Shown here: positions 24,174 to 35,662 of the stretch, in pieces
Layout of the letters: every line of letters starts with the position of its first letter
Position numbering within the stretch: the first letter of the stretch is position 1
Source of the DNA: Zantedeschia hybrid cultivar
Taxonomy: Eukaryota; Streptophyta; Magnoliopsida; Alismatales; Araceae
Assembly (NCBI GenBank): GCA_030544215.1
Contig: JARZZO010000004.1
Coordinates: 16,108,501 to 16,172,500 of the forward strand
Direction of reading: 5' to 3'
DNA: 64,000 nt
Notes under the pieces: generated by a model
What the model was told of the DNA's origin: nothing
What the model saw: only the letters and a program-made list of their open reading frames with translations
Database searches by the model: none
Translations under genes and position numbers: made by a program

Positions 24174-24835
24174 CGGTGTTGTGTCGTTCCCTTAAATTAT
24201 CGAAAAATCCATGCAATGCATGGAAAGTAAAAAAAAAAGTTTGATCTAATATGAAATATTAAAAGATAATACATATTATTAAAAGATAAAAAAAATTCAA
24301 GAGGAATGGTTAAATTAAAAAAATTGTAATAAACCATATAAGATTTCAAAATAAATAAATATTAAGTTAGTACTAAATTCAGATAAAAATTTATTGGTAA
24401 TATATGTACAAATATAACACTTATTTTTTAAAAGCCTCAAGCAACTATATCATTAGAGTATCCACTTATTTTTAAAAAGCCTCAAGCAACTAGATTATTA
24501 GAGTATCCACATAGCTACCAAAGAACCGATGTACTTAGGTCACAAGAAAAAGACACGTGATGGAAGAAAAAAAGTTCCCTTGTGAATTAAAGTTTTTGTA
24601 AAAAATTATATTTATATCAAATAAATTTAAAATGTTATCATTTGTATTGATTGTTTTGGTTAAAAGATATAAAAGTTTAAATTTTAATCATGTGCAATAA
24701 TTTATTTCCTTCATGTTTGCTAAATATATATAGAAAAAATATGTATTATCTAACTCTGAATATGGATAGATTGGAACTTAGCCAAAGGCCAAATAAATAT
24801 TGGATAGGAAAGAATTTAGATTGTTAGGCTTAGGA

Positions 24836-24892
24836 TCTCTCTCTCTTTCTCTCTCTCTCACACGCGCGCACACACACACACGCATGCGTGTT
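24836..24892. repeat. Compound (CT)n-(CA/CG)n microsatellite
   Basis: CT repeats pass directly into CG and CA repeats and end in gcatgcgtg. Alternating purine-pyrimidine DNA of this kind can adopt Z-form. Confidence 0.9.
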
Positions 24893-25228
24893 AAATATAA
24901 ATAGGAAGTAGTTTATTATCTAACTCTAATATGCATTGATTGGAACCTAGACCAAGGGCTAGATAAATATTAAACGAGTGAGAATTTAGATGAAGGATTA
25001 ATGACAATAATGGATGGAACATGTCATAAAGATTAAACTTTTTCATATTCACATGGAAACATTATATTCACATGTATATTTTATGTTCATCTTTTATCAT
25101 GATTTGATTTAAATGTATATATGGAGTTATAAATAAGACACTATTGTCTAAAGTTAAATTTATTATCTTGCTTTGATGTGTTAAAAAGATTAGTGTTAGA
25201 AATCCTATCAAAAACAGAGAAAGTAGGC

Positions 25229-25257
25229 TTTTTTTTTTTAGGGGGGGGGGGGGGGGG
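25229..25257. repeat. Homopolymer T run followed by G run
   Basis: About 11 T, one A, then about 17 G. Such runs are prone to sequencing and assembly length errors. Confidence 0.9.
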
Positions 25258-25540
25258 AGGTGTGGTTGCAGTTGTTGTTGTCCCTAATGACCATCTTTGA
25301 GAATAAAATTAAATCATACATTTGTCTAACATTTTAAGTAAATTTTGCTGTAGACTTCCTCTTTATGATTTAATGCTATAATGAAGTTGTTAACGCTTTA
25401 GTAACAATAATAAAGTTGCTAATACTTTATTAACATTGATATGTACATATACACTTTATTAACATTGAGAGGGGCATGTAAACTTTCACTCATCTAAGTC
25501 TTTTTCATGGCCTCCTAAGAATTTGTTGTATGTCCATCGC

Positions 25541-27586
25541 TGGAGACACAGGCAAATCAAAGAAACCCTAACCCACCTAGGTTTGAGACCCGGACCAGCC
25601 ACCTAAATCCTCCCCCCGGTACCAGTAGGACTCAATTCTTTACTAAATGATCGAGGTAATCATTTTTCTATATGCATATGCCTCAAAAATATCAAGAAAG
25701 TAGCATTCTTAATGTCACTTAAGTGAAAAAGCAACAAAATTAAGCATGACTTAAAAATGTCGAGAAAGCAACATTCTTAATGTTATTCGAGTGGCAAAAA
25801 AAAAAAAAAAATTAACATCTCACCTTCTTGTTTTGTGTGTTTAGGTTTCCCTAGAAGACTAGAGTAAACAAATGATTCTAAAGCTCGTTGCTGTCGAATC
25901 TCACGAATACGTGAAGATAATTTAAGCTTTTGGGTGCCTAATGGCAGCATAAATCCATTAGAAAGTTCAAGTTCATCCCAACAGGCTTGTGGGCCAGACT
26001 GGTGACTTGTTGGCTCTTGCATCACTTCTTCCATGAGCTACGGCCCAAGGGCATCTGGTCCAGATTCAGAGAGGGGTCTCTTTTACGGCCCAGGCTTCCC
26101 TCACATCAAGCCAGGCAAATTGCGCCTTGGTCCAGTATGATCGACACCCCTATTGGATATTTGTTATCCTTCGGCACACCATATAAGTAGTTCCCAACAC
26201 GCCAACTTTTCTCTGCACACTGGATGATGGGAAATGCTACAGGAATGGGAAATGTTCCCCGTTTTCCTTAGCCGGCTGACGTGTGTGCAGGGAATAGGTT
26301 CCCATCATGTATACACTCTCCGATAATTTTGCAAAAAAAATCCTCAACCTGTGTTCTTCTACTGAGAGGATAAAAAATTAGGTAACATTTCTCGTCACGG
26401 TAGCATTGCTCCTGAATGATCACTCTAAGTTTGTCTTCATTATAGAAAAGCTCTCCATTTGTATTAGCAAGTGGGTAATTATACATTTGTAAAGAAAAGT
26501 CGCATTATAATGCAACCAAACACCCTATAAGCCATCCAATGTTATGCGGATGAGATATCTTTTTTTTTTTATGATCATTTGAACAGTAATTAGATGACTC
26601 AGATGTCAAACTCGGGCATTCACAAACTCCTTTCTTTTTTCCTCTTGCAATTTTTTTTTTTTTTTTATCATAGACATCGGACTCAATATTTTATACCGCT
26701 GATTGTTACACGTGCTTGAGCCCAACGGCCCAGTTGACTCGGGCCATAGAGCCTCAACCACACGTGTAGGATCCAGCCATTTTAGCTCCGTTTTATGTGT
26801 CACACGTACGGGTCATAGAACCTCAAGCACACATGGATCCAGTCATTTTCGTACCTGGCAAAGGATCTATACAGACAAAAAGCCTCCAAAGATGCCTTGA
26901 CTAATCTCCCTTCTTGAAATCAAAGGCTTAGCTTCACATAAGAACAGTAGTGTCATGCCAACATGTAAGCATGGCATGGTCCACAACAGGGAAAAAAGAT
27001 GTACCACTGAACCCAAATGCTCACTTAATTTTCTCCATCTTTTTATTTTCCAAACACTGTTGCAACTACCGTCTGTTGACATGCTTAGCCTAAACAGGAA
27101 ATATGGCCAACTTGACAATTCAATTTGTCTACACTAATGATGTCCAGGCGTCCCAGCTTGAAGTATTCCTAACCAGAAACTTATAAAATGTTGAAAAATA
27201 AACAGTTGGCAGTTCTGTTTGGGGATAATTTGAATATGACTTGAAACTTAAAATAGAGGCTGGAGGTTCCTAAGCTAAAAAAGAAACCAAGGTACAAGTA
27301 TTATTTGATGTTTAATTGTTGCATAACATATAATTGGTCGTTAAAAGCAGAGAACGTAAAAGAGAACTCAAAAACTAATTTATTAAATATGAAATATAGA
27401 TGGATTCACGGCTCTAACGTTTTGTTCACAGGGGAAGTCATTGTGGCCTTTACTCACATATATGTCATGCTGCCTAGAAATATCTGCCGAGCCTTTTAAG
27501 GACTCTACATCATATTTTGTGAAATGCTATGATACACACCCCCTTGCCACTCCAATAAGATAAGTGTCACATAAACAGTCCCCCAC
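25541..27586. other. Intergenic DNA, no supported gene
   Basis: Short ORFs only, none with a known domain. A diverged direct repeat of roughly 90 bp occurs at 26708-26860 (cacgtg...gagcctca...gatccagccatttt, then cacacgta...gaacctca...gatccagtcatttt). Poly-A or poly-T runs lie near 25797, 26561 and 26650. Confidence 0.45.
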
Positions 27587-27853
27587 TTTGATAGCAAAAT
27601 AGGTTATGCGAAAATTACTTATTCTGGATTGCTTATGTCAAAATAAAGAGTATTTCATTTTAATAGTATGGTAGATTTTGAGGCGGAATAGGCAGAATAG
27701 GTAATTCTTAGGTCTATGATGAAATTACTTATTCACCTTATTAAGCTCCACTTTGTTTGCCGGATAAGACGGAATAAGGCCCACTTATTCTCGGAATAAG
27801 CCTAATACTAATTTGTTACAAGGAATGGCGTATTCGTCTTTATTCTCCAGTTG
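27587..27853. mobile_element. MITE copy B (GAATAAG-rich family)
   Basis: Left end TTTGATAGCAAAATAGG and right end (read inward on the minus strand) CAACTGGAGAATAAAG resemble the termini of copies A, C and D. The interior is dense in gaataag/cttattc words. It is more diverged than A and D. Confidence 0.6.
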
Positions 27854-30653
27854 CAGCCGAATTAGGCGAATACGCCATTCTGGCCCAGCCCCTGGAATTG
27901 CTAATTCGCCCTACTTTTCTCAGGGGTATGGATACGACAAAACCCCATCGTCGTTCGAGCCATGCGAAAGCCAACTCCTTCCCTCGCCTGTGTCCTCCGC
28001 CCCGGCGAAATCCCGTGCCGTGCGATTCCTCGCCCTTCCCTGCGTCCTTTGCACATGGTCGCGGTCCTTCGCCGACTGCACAGCCTGGCCTTGACGACGC
28101 TGCCCATCATCCACTAGTTTCTATGCACATTCTGGCTTTGACCGAACGAGTTCTTGCTTCCTTGCCCTACCTCACGATGCCGATTTCACCGTCCTCCCAG
28201 TGATGTTTCCCATCCGCCAGTAGGGTTTCCTCAGCTTTTCCTCTTCCCAAGGCTTCTGCAACCTATCCATCCCCTTTCGCAATGTTCGTTCCCATCCGCC
28301 ATTGAAGTCTTTTCTATGCTCTTCCTCCCATAAATGGATGGAAGAGGGTGGTAACGAAGGCAGTGATGCTTCCGTTCGTGGGTAGGCGCTCCACTGTGGA
28401 AGGTGCGGGGGAAGATTTTGTGGCCTCTACGATTTCTTCTTCTTCTTCAAACGAGAAGCCTTCACCAGCGGCCATCATCTCTTTGATTCACCGGTTTTCA
28501 CTTCAATACCTTCTTCTCCTCCTCATGTGTCTCTATTCGTTTTTTTTCTATTCACATCATGAGATTACTCATCTTATTTTGATCATGGTAACATGATGTA
28601 TGTCATCGCTGGCTGCTCCTTTTCTGTCACTTTTCTTAGGCATATTCAGGCTGCATCTGTTGATGTCCACCTAAATTTGTGTTGTCTTGTGCGTATATGC
28701 TTCTGCCATTACCTTGTGTTGTAGCATCTTTTTAGTGTTCCTGCTGTGTTTTCTTGTTTCCATCAGACCTCGTTAATTAGATGGTGAATTTGGTAAAATG
28801 CTAATTGGCATACGAAAACGCCCTTGCTTTTAAATATGTTTCTTTCCTTGTGTGGCTTGCACTAATAAGTGAAGTACTCTGGCTCTCTCTCAGACGATAT
28901 TGATGCAAATTTGGGTCTTGGATGTTCATTCTTTTATGCCTTCTGATTTTGTGTTTTTCAGTGCAATTCATAAGTCATAGTACCTTCCACTTGAGGGAAT
29001 CCCGGCCAAAATATTTGTTTTTCATGTTAATGTAGTTACTCTGATACTATTTGTTGAATGCTTGAAATATGAATTCTGATAAGGTTGAATATATCTCACC
29101 AGAGGTTACATTTTGGACCCATGCTCACAACGCCTTCTAGTAAGGGTGAATCTTGTTCCTTCCTTTGGTCATAGAAAGATGCTCGCATTGTTTAGAATTT
29201 CTGTGAACAAAAAGGTGGGCATCATGTTCCTATGCCTTTCACATCATTAGTGATTCGTTGGATCTCATCCATACAGTCCAAATAAAGAACAATTCAAAAA
29301 GGAAATTATGTGTCTGTGCTTCTGATATCACATGTGTTGAGAAATTCTCAAACTAAGAATTAAAAGATGCTATACTTCTTCCCTCAACCTGCTTGTGCAG
29401 GGAAACTTGGTGTGGGGTTGGGGGATCATCACATTGTCACTAATTATCTGAAGAACTTGGGACATAACAATATCAGCCCTAATATGCTCCGCTACTCAGG
29501 CCAGGTTTCTTACGGTTCCCAGACATCATATCTCCAATGAAGGATTTGCTTATGTTTGCTTTTAGAAGTCTGCCTCTTGAACCTGCTTGATGTTCTCTGT
29601 ATCCTATTATGCAGTACATGATCTTTTTTTTTTTTTCCTTTTCTTTCTTGCCCAGCTTGTGTTAGCAATGATGAAGGCCGTCTATCTTGCTGGAAAACCA
29701 TGTCTAGGATTATGTTGATAAATATCATTTCCACTACATTAACCTGTTATTCATTAGGCAAGTGTGAACATAAGCACACACAAATTTGGCAGTAAAATTC
29801 TATTATTAACATTAGCAAGTATCTGTTTGTCGAAGATTACTAAACTACAGTCCTGGTCCAATCCCAAGCTTAGCCACCTTTGCAGAAAGGCAGCAGCTAC
29901 TCTTAGCCATTTCTTGATCTTTGGAATTTCCTGATGCACCAGGGGTGGTTCAAAAGCTTCTTGGCAATCCAAATTTCTTACTGTTAGTAAACTGAATTGC
30001 CCACCTAAAACTCAAGTTAGCAGGCAGAGGCCCAAAACTAACATAGGCATAGAGTGATTCCCAACTAACATAGGATTGAATGACTTTTGTTCACCTCTTA
30101 TGATGAACACAACTGATGCCATATAGGAAATGCCCCCCCCCCCCCCAAAACTGTTTAACAGGGGAAATCCAGTGAGCAAACCAGCTCTGATCCATTTCGG
30201 TGGTCCAACCCACCAACCCAAAACTCAAAACTAATATAATATATAGGCATGGAGTGGCTATTGAATACTCAGTATGGGATTAAACTGCTTTTGCCAGCCA
30301 ATGGGAATGGACCAACCTGGCATATAACTAGCATATAAAGCATATTCACAAATACGAACAAGATTAAAAAAGTGCCAACAAATGGACCAACCCGGCAACA
30401 TATTCTGGGGAATGTCCTCCAAGATGTTAGACCTACTCACCCTATGCTCCCTATACACGTCGGTGACTTCCTCCCAAATCCAGTCAGTTTTCTCCAGAGA
30501 ATTTTTATGCACTTGCTCAACTTGAATAACCACCCAGAGCCACTTCCCCACTGCACTTCGAAATAACATGGGATGGACTTTCTCTTTTCCACTTCAACCA
30601 GCAGCCTTGCAAATCTGAACTCCTCTCAGTTTCTAGTCTTCTTATCAGCTCTT
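27854..30653. other. Unassigned region: GC-rich leader-like start, then T-rich DNA
   Basis: The stretch 27940-28320 is GC-rich and has overlapping short ORFs without domains. A short ATG frame starts at 28335 (MEEGGNEGSDASV) and meets a stop or a possible GT donor after 14 codons. The rest is T-rich, like introns. It looks like the 5' part of a spliced transcript on the plus strand, but no full gene can be assembled. A 14-bp C run lies near 30133-30146. Confidence 0.35.
29401..29503 (+). other. Orphan exon-like segment
   Basis: It is preceded by cctgcttgtgcag (good acceptor) and followed by cag|gtttct (possible donor). Only one frame is open throughout, reading KLGVGLGDHHIVTNYLKNLG and then ending NISPNMLRYSGQ. 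This looks like protein-coding sequence, but I do not recognise the family, and no neighbouring exons were found with confidence. Confidence 0.4.
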
Positions 30654-31012
30654 GGGGGGTGTTTGCATTCTCAACATTTCCTTGGAAAGTAAAGAATCAA
30701 GGAAGTATTTTTCCAGGAAACAAAAACACATGTTTGCAAATCTCATAGGAAAATATATGGGAAATAAAAAGTGAAGAGAAGATCCAATGTGGGAAGAGGG
30801 AGAGAGAGATGCAAAAGCAGAAATTGAATCACGGGAAATATTTCCCCATGGGAGGGGGTGGGGAAATACTTCTCGGGGAAAAGGAGAATATTCTAGGAAT
30901 ATGGGAATGGGAAGTATTTCCCCAACTAACTTTTGCTTGCGTTTGCAAAACATATGAAAGTTAGTTGGGCAATATACTTTCCAGGGAAATTTTAGCAAAT
31001 GCAAACACCGCC
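30654..31012. mobile_element. PIF/Harbinger-type (Tourist-like) MITE, 359 bp
   Basis: The terminal inverted repeats are about 37 bp. The left end reads GGGGGTGTTTGCATT... and the right end, on the minus strand, GGCGGTGTTTGCATT.... Both continue inward to TTTCC(T/C)TGGAAAGTA. Flanks are ttg (left) and tta (right), a one-mismatch version of the TTA target duplication typical of PIF/Harbinger. There is no coding capacity, but GGGAAAT-type words repeat throughout. Confidence 0.8.
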
Positions 31013-31994
31013 TTACTTCTCCAAAGGAAAAAACCATAACCCTAGAGATTCCCATTCCCATGGGTGAAACCAAATGCTAGATAAATGGCACCACAAAGAG
31101 CCATCTTCATCTGAAACAACCCGTTTACACCCCGTTTACACCCCTATCCTTCACACACTCACCCTCTTCCAAAACTCAGGTAAAGATAGTCATTAGCTGG
31201 GGAAAAAAACATAACTTTTGTTTCTGCAATCACAATGACCTTTCAAATTTTAACCGATGGACAGGCTGTCTTCAAACCTATGGTCAAAGCCACTTCTTTA
31301 AGAGGCCTTACTGGGTATATCCAATGAGGCAACAATCCGTACAGGTGATTTCTTACTAATTGCCAGCTGTCTATATGAGGGAAGAATATTGACATGAACA
31401 AGAGAGGAGGTGATGTCAACTCAAAGTACATAATTGCTCACAACAAACATTTGGGACTCATTCAGATTGTAGCTATCTATATATAGACAAAATAAGGCTT
31501 ATGATAGCTATCTTTGAGAAAGTACCACTTCCTTGCTTTTTAACAAGTCTTTCTCAGACTGTTGAGTTTCTATATTCCGTGAACTAAAATCTGTGGAAAA
31601 TCCCTCATGATGTCCATTATAACTCTGGTGGGCTGTTTGACCAGACTTAATGCTTTGAGAACAAATGGTAGAGGAGGAACTTTATGCTGATCTGTGGAGG
31701 CCATCATTCATAAGATGCCGGTTCTTTCTCTATTATGCCATTTATCTTGACAGTTCTTGTTCTTTACACTTTAATATCAATTTAGTGCGCAATTTATTCA
31801 CTTGTTGTGTTCTTTCTTATCATTAGGAAGTGCACAAAGCGCAAACATAAGATGTCCACCTCTGATAAGTCTATGTTTATTTGTCATTTTATTTTATTTT
31901 TATAATGTTAAATTTCATCTACTTTTCTTTCATTACTTTTGTTATTATATTTTATTCATTATAGTCATTAGTCTAAAATTTTTCCTCCTCCATT
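31013..31994. other. Sequence upstream of the Harbinger ORF1 exon
   Basis: No gene is recognised up to about 31850. An ATG at 31852 (reading MSTSDKS) could begin a short first exon of ORF1, because the downstream MYB frame has no ATG of its own, but no splice-site pair with matching phase was found. The left terminal inverted repeat of the transposon was not found here. Confidence 0.4.
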
Positions 31995-33339
31995 GTGATT
32001 GAATGCCCTTCTGCATTTAAAGGAAACAAAGGTAAACGTCCAGCCAGAATTGGTGGAACTGGTAGGACCCGTGCCCCGAACTGGACCAACCAACAAGATA
32101 GAATCCTCATTCACCTTCTCATGGAACAATATGAGAAGGGAAATCATGTTGAGGGTACCTTTAAAACGCAAGTTTGGCACCAGATCGCACCCAGCTTCAA
32201 CGCTGCAACGCATCTTAATTACAACAAGGATCATTTGCAAAATCGATGGAAAGTCATAAAAGGGATCTATGTGAAACTTTCAGCGCTATTTAAAAGGACT
32301 GGTTGGGGTTGGGATGACGAAGCACAAATGCCTGTGCCAGGAACAGAATCATGGGAGGAAGCCATTGAAGTAAGATCATGTTAACATTATAATAATTACT
32401 TTTTCGTATTGCTATTCAGTAAACGAAAGTTAATGACTACCCTCGATTTTTCAGGCAAATAGTGACTTTCGTATATTAAAAGGCAAAACCTTTGAGTTCC
32501 TAAGAGAGATGGATTATATGAGAGCTAGTAGCACGGCAAATGGGGAAGATGCAGAAGGGTCTATGAATGCGTCTGAATATCTGAATAGATGCCGACGATT
32601 GAATCGCAACATTCCGTCACACGCAGAAGACATCCCATCACACCCTCAACCTGTCCCACAACCAATGCAGGCCCCACTACCCTCTGTGCAGGTCAATGAA
32701 GACTATGTCCAAGGTTATATAGCCATTGGTGATTACGTTAATGCCCTTACGTATGCATCACTACCACCAAATTATGACTTTGACATTGGTTATGACAATG
32801 TTGGTTCCATAACAGGTGACGATCAAATGTCCATATCACAGCAAGTTCATGCCTCTTCCTACGGTGGATATGAGCAACACTATACTGGCGGTTATATCGC
32901 ACCCCAATCTCATAACTCCGCTAAGACTCCTTCCCCTACGTTAGGTTCGCCGGCACGTAGGGTCAATGAAGAGGAGGTGATTTCTCCTAAAAAAAACGAA
33001 GGATCGTCCTCAAAGCATCGGGGCAAAAGATGCATTGGGGATGAAGCAGTGCTTTCCTTCTCGACGGCATTGCGTGAGCGCACTGAAGTTCTCAGAGAGT
33101 TGCATGCAGATCGGGCTTCATCTAGGTGTTCCAGCAGAGGTACCAATGTGTCCGATACACCAGCGGCTGTAGAAGAAAGGATCCCAACGGTGAAGGAGTG
33201 TATGGACGACCTACGCTGTGTTCCGAACATGCCGCGTAATTTGTATTTCAAGGCCGTGAACCTCTTCGGTACAGCGGCCATTCGGTCGGTTTACATGGCT
33301 CTACCGGAGGAGGAGAAGCTGGATTGGGTTATTGCCTAG
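31995..33339 (+). CDS. PIF/Harbinger ORF1: MYB/SANT-like DNA-binding protein
   Basis: Two exons, 31995-32369 and 32455-33339, joined in phase by a GT..AG intron (gaa|gtaaga, tttttcag|gca). The first exon holds the MYB/SANT-like domain: APNWTNQQDRILIHLL, then VWHQIAPSFN, then LQNRWKVIKGIYVKLSAL and GWGWDD. The second holds a low-complexity linker (about 32600-32990, many Pro/Ser/Tyr/Gly), a charged helix and a conserved end (VPNMPRNLYFKAVNLFG, then WVIA). In this superfamily ORF1 binds DNA and helps the transposase. The first exon opens without an ATG (first in-frame ATG at 32121, inside the MYB domain), so the true start is in an unidentified upstream exon or has been lost. The first coordinate is an open-frame limit, not a start codon. 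Confidence 0.85.
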
Positions 33340-33658
33340 ACTACTTGAGTTGACTGGCTGCCTGTCATCGTAATGTTGTCATCATATTTTATTTTCGTAC
33401 TTGGAGATTGTATCATGTTATGTCTTCATTCTACTTGTTCCAGTTGTACTTGAACTTATGTATTATGTCCTTATCTTTTGTTGATCGTGCTCATTCACTT
33501 TGTGTTTGACTAATTAAGTAATTTATTTTCAACTGAAGTTAAATGAATGTTGTACTCCTTAGTAGTAGAATCATATGTGGTGAATTATATCGATGGTGGT
33601 AGTATAAATTGCAATTTGTATTCGTACAACACATGCAGGTGGATCATTTTAAGTAAGA

Positions 33659-34030
33659 ATGGGACGTTTTAAGTGTTACGTTGTCTGGGTTGGTCGTGAG
33701 CCTGGTTTGTACCTGACTTGGGAAGAATGTTATGCCCAAGTCAATGGTTTTCCAGGAGCTCGATACAAAGGGTTCCACTCAATTGCAGATGGAGAGGCAG
33801 CACTGTATGCTGTTGTGGAGCAGCCCATACCGAGACCAAGAATCACCCGCGAAGAATATGCATTGGGCACTCCAAGTTGCGTACGAGCTTTGAGTGCTCC
33901 CCCTACATCACGCACGTCAATTGATTTCTCATGGCAATATTGTCTAATAATAATCCTTTTGTTCGTAGTTGTCATGTTACTTTTGTTAATCTTGCTTGGT
34001 GTAATTTTGATGTCCTTCAGGGGCCGTTGA
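33659..34030 (+). CDS. Extra ORF in the Harbinger element: RNase H1 hybrid-binding (viroplasmin-fold) domain with hydrophobic tail
   Basis: 123 codons from a clear ATG. Residues 6-50 are a complete RNase H1 N-terminal / viroplasmin (Cauli_VI) domain: CYVVWVGREPGLYLTWEECY, then AQVNGFPGARYKGFHS, then GEAAL. In RNase H1 this fold binds RNA/DNA hybrids. Residues about 92-119 form one strongly hydrophobic segment (QYCLIIILLFVVVMLLLLIL) followed by SFRGR, as in a tail-anchored protein. There is no RNase H catalytic domain. It lies 320 bp after ORF1 and 126 bp before the transposase, on the same strand. Caution: the hydrophobic part is T-rich and could instead be an unrecognised intron, since cttcag at 34016-34021 could be an acceptor. 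Confidence 0.8.
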   Translation: MGRFKCYVVWVGREPGLYLTWEECYAQVNGFPGARYKGFHSIADGEAALYAVVEQPIPRPRITREEYALGTPSCVRALSAPPTSRTSIDFSWQYCLIIILLFVVVMLLLLILLGVILMSFRGR

Positions 34031-34155
34031 TGTATTTTAAAGGTCGTGTCTGATAAACTCCTTTGTTTGTTCTTCTAACATATCGTGTCCTTTACTTTCT
34101 TGCAACTATGTACCCTGTTGAATTGGGATGACAATTAAGGGTGCTTTGTGTAGAC

Positions 34156-35423
34156 ATGAATGAATTGATAATGGAGTTCATTAATGAGGAGGACGAGATG
34201 ATTCAAGACATCGAAGAAGTAATACTTGAAGCAATATCAGAGCAATATGCTCCGACTGTGCCTAGACGGAAGATGTTTACTTCGGCGCATACTGGTCATG
34301 TATGGATACAAGAGGTGCTACAAGGCCATGAACGGAGGGCCTATTGGGCCTTCAGGCTTAGCCCTAGCATGTTCAAGGCACTGAGGGACATACTAGTGGA
34401 CATGGGCTTACTATTGGACTCACGACATGTCACTGCCTATGAGCAACTGGCAATATTCTTGCATGCTACTGGCCATGGTGTTACTACTGGGGCATTGTGT
34501 GAGTATTTTCAACACTCTTCACAAACAATCAGCCATTATGTAAATCATGTTGCTATGGCATTGGCATCTCTTAAGACGGAGTTCATTCAACTTCCTTCTC
34601 ATGTGAGTGAATGCCACCCTCATATCCGAGGGAAGAATTATTTCTATCCTTACTTCAAAGTACTCAATTTTCTTATTGCATTTCTCTTTCATTTGCCAAC
34701 AAAACACATGTTTACTTCGTCTTATATTCTCATTATATTGTATAGGATGCAATTGGGGCAATTGACGGGACGCATATAATAGCTCATATCCCACGAAAAG
34801 ATCATGGTCGGTTTCGTAACCGCAAGGGTTATATAAGCCAAAATGTTATGGGGGTAGTCTCTTTCGACCTGACTTTTCTATATGTTGGTGTTGGTTGGGA
34901 AGGCTCTGCAGCTGATATGAGAGTGTTGAAATGGGCATTAGATGATGGCGGTTTTCGAGTCCCTCGTGGCAAATATTATCTTGTCGACTCTGGGTATGCA
35001 AACACACGTAGTTTCTTAGCTCCTTATCGCGGACAACGTTACCACATAGGCAGCTTTAGAGGTCGTGCTCGTCAATATACAAATAAAATGGAAAAGTTCA
35101 ACCATAGACATGCACAACTTCGGAATTGTGTAGAGCGTGTCTTCGGTGTGCTGAAGAATCGTTTTCAGATCTTAAGAGAGGGTTGTATGTACCCATGAGC
35201 AACACAAAGAAAGATAGTGTTAGCATGTTGTGTTGTCCATAACTTCATTCGTCGAAGAGAGGGACATGATGTATACTTTAATATGGCAAATGAACGTGGA
35301 CTTGCAGAAGATGATGGTGATACTGACTACCCCATTGACATTGGGCCTAGCCAAGCTGAGCTAGCTGTAGGAGACCATGTCAGGGAGGAAATTGCAGACC
35401 AACTTTGGGACGAGAATACTTAG
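34156..35423 (+). pseudogene. PIF/Harbinger DDE transposase with one premature stop
   Basis: Exon 1 34156-34659, an 86-bp GT..AG intron, exon 2 34746-35423. The N-terminal helical region includes YEQLAIFLHATGHG and SSQTISHYVNHV (helix-turn-helix-like). Catalytic residues are visible: D175 (AIDGTHI), D249 (YYLVDSGYAN) and E298 (NCVERVFGVLKNRF), the DDE_Tnp_4/PIF signature. A TGA at 35196-35198 (after GCMYP) interrupts the frame, which then continues in phase with IVLACCVVHNFIRRREG to a TAG at 35421-35423. Without the stop it would be about 393 aa, the family norm. The rest is well preserved, so inactivation is probably recent, unless the stop is a sequencing error or is bypassed by splicing. 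Confidence 0.9.
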
Positions 35424-35662
35424 ATTTGTTGGATGTTTCTTTGCTTGCTCCACCACCAGTTATGTCCAACTTTAATTGTATTGTATTTATAGTTGTTCGA
35501 TATTTTTATTGCTACTATTGAGGTTGATTGTATGGCATGTAACTTAATTCGTATTTGGACTTTGTTTATTTACATTTATGTACTAAAAATTGATGTTGCT
35601 TTATATTTTGGGTTAACTACTGAATATATCCTATCATTTCTTTTCACAGGTGGTGCACAAAT
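35424..35662 (+). other. 3' flank of the Harbinger transposase
   Basis: T-rich non-coding DNA, probably the transposase 3' UTR. No terminal inverted repeat matching the nearby MITE (TGCAAACACC) was found here or within the next kilobase, so the right end of the element is not located. Confidence 0.4.

Larger units (their letters stand above)
22619..25540. other. AT-rich intergenic DNA with GGCCC-rich and microsatellite patches, no gene seen
   Basis: No coding frame with a recognisable domain. The stretch 23640-23890 is rich in 'aggccca/gggcc' words, like plant LTR or promoter DNA. A direct duplication of about 45 bp ('aaagcctcaagcaact') lies at 24419-24510. Simple repeats are listed separately. 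Part of this is probably an old LTR, but I could not find both ends. Confidence 0.5.

Noticed and set aside
27813..28203. Overlapping ORFs in the GC-rich block
   Set aside because: Two plus frames and two minus frames are open over the same bases with no domain. This is a composition effect.
30012..30569. Two minus-strand ORFs before the Harbinger-type MITE
   Set aside because: No recognisable domain, no splice logic between them, and repeated phrases (gggaatggaccaacc) suggest repeat DNA.
33659..33800. Integrated caulimovirus (viroplasmin-like domain)
   Set aside because: The domain is the RNase H1 N-terminal type shared with caulimovirus viroplasmin. No movement, coat or pararetroviral RT sequences are near, and the neighbours are Harbinger genes.
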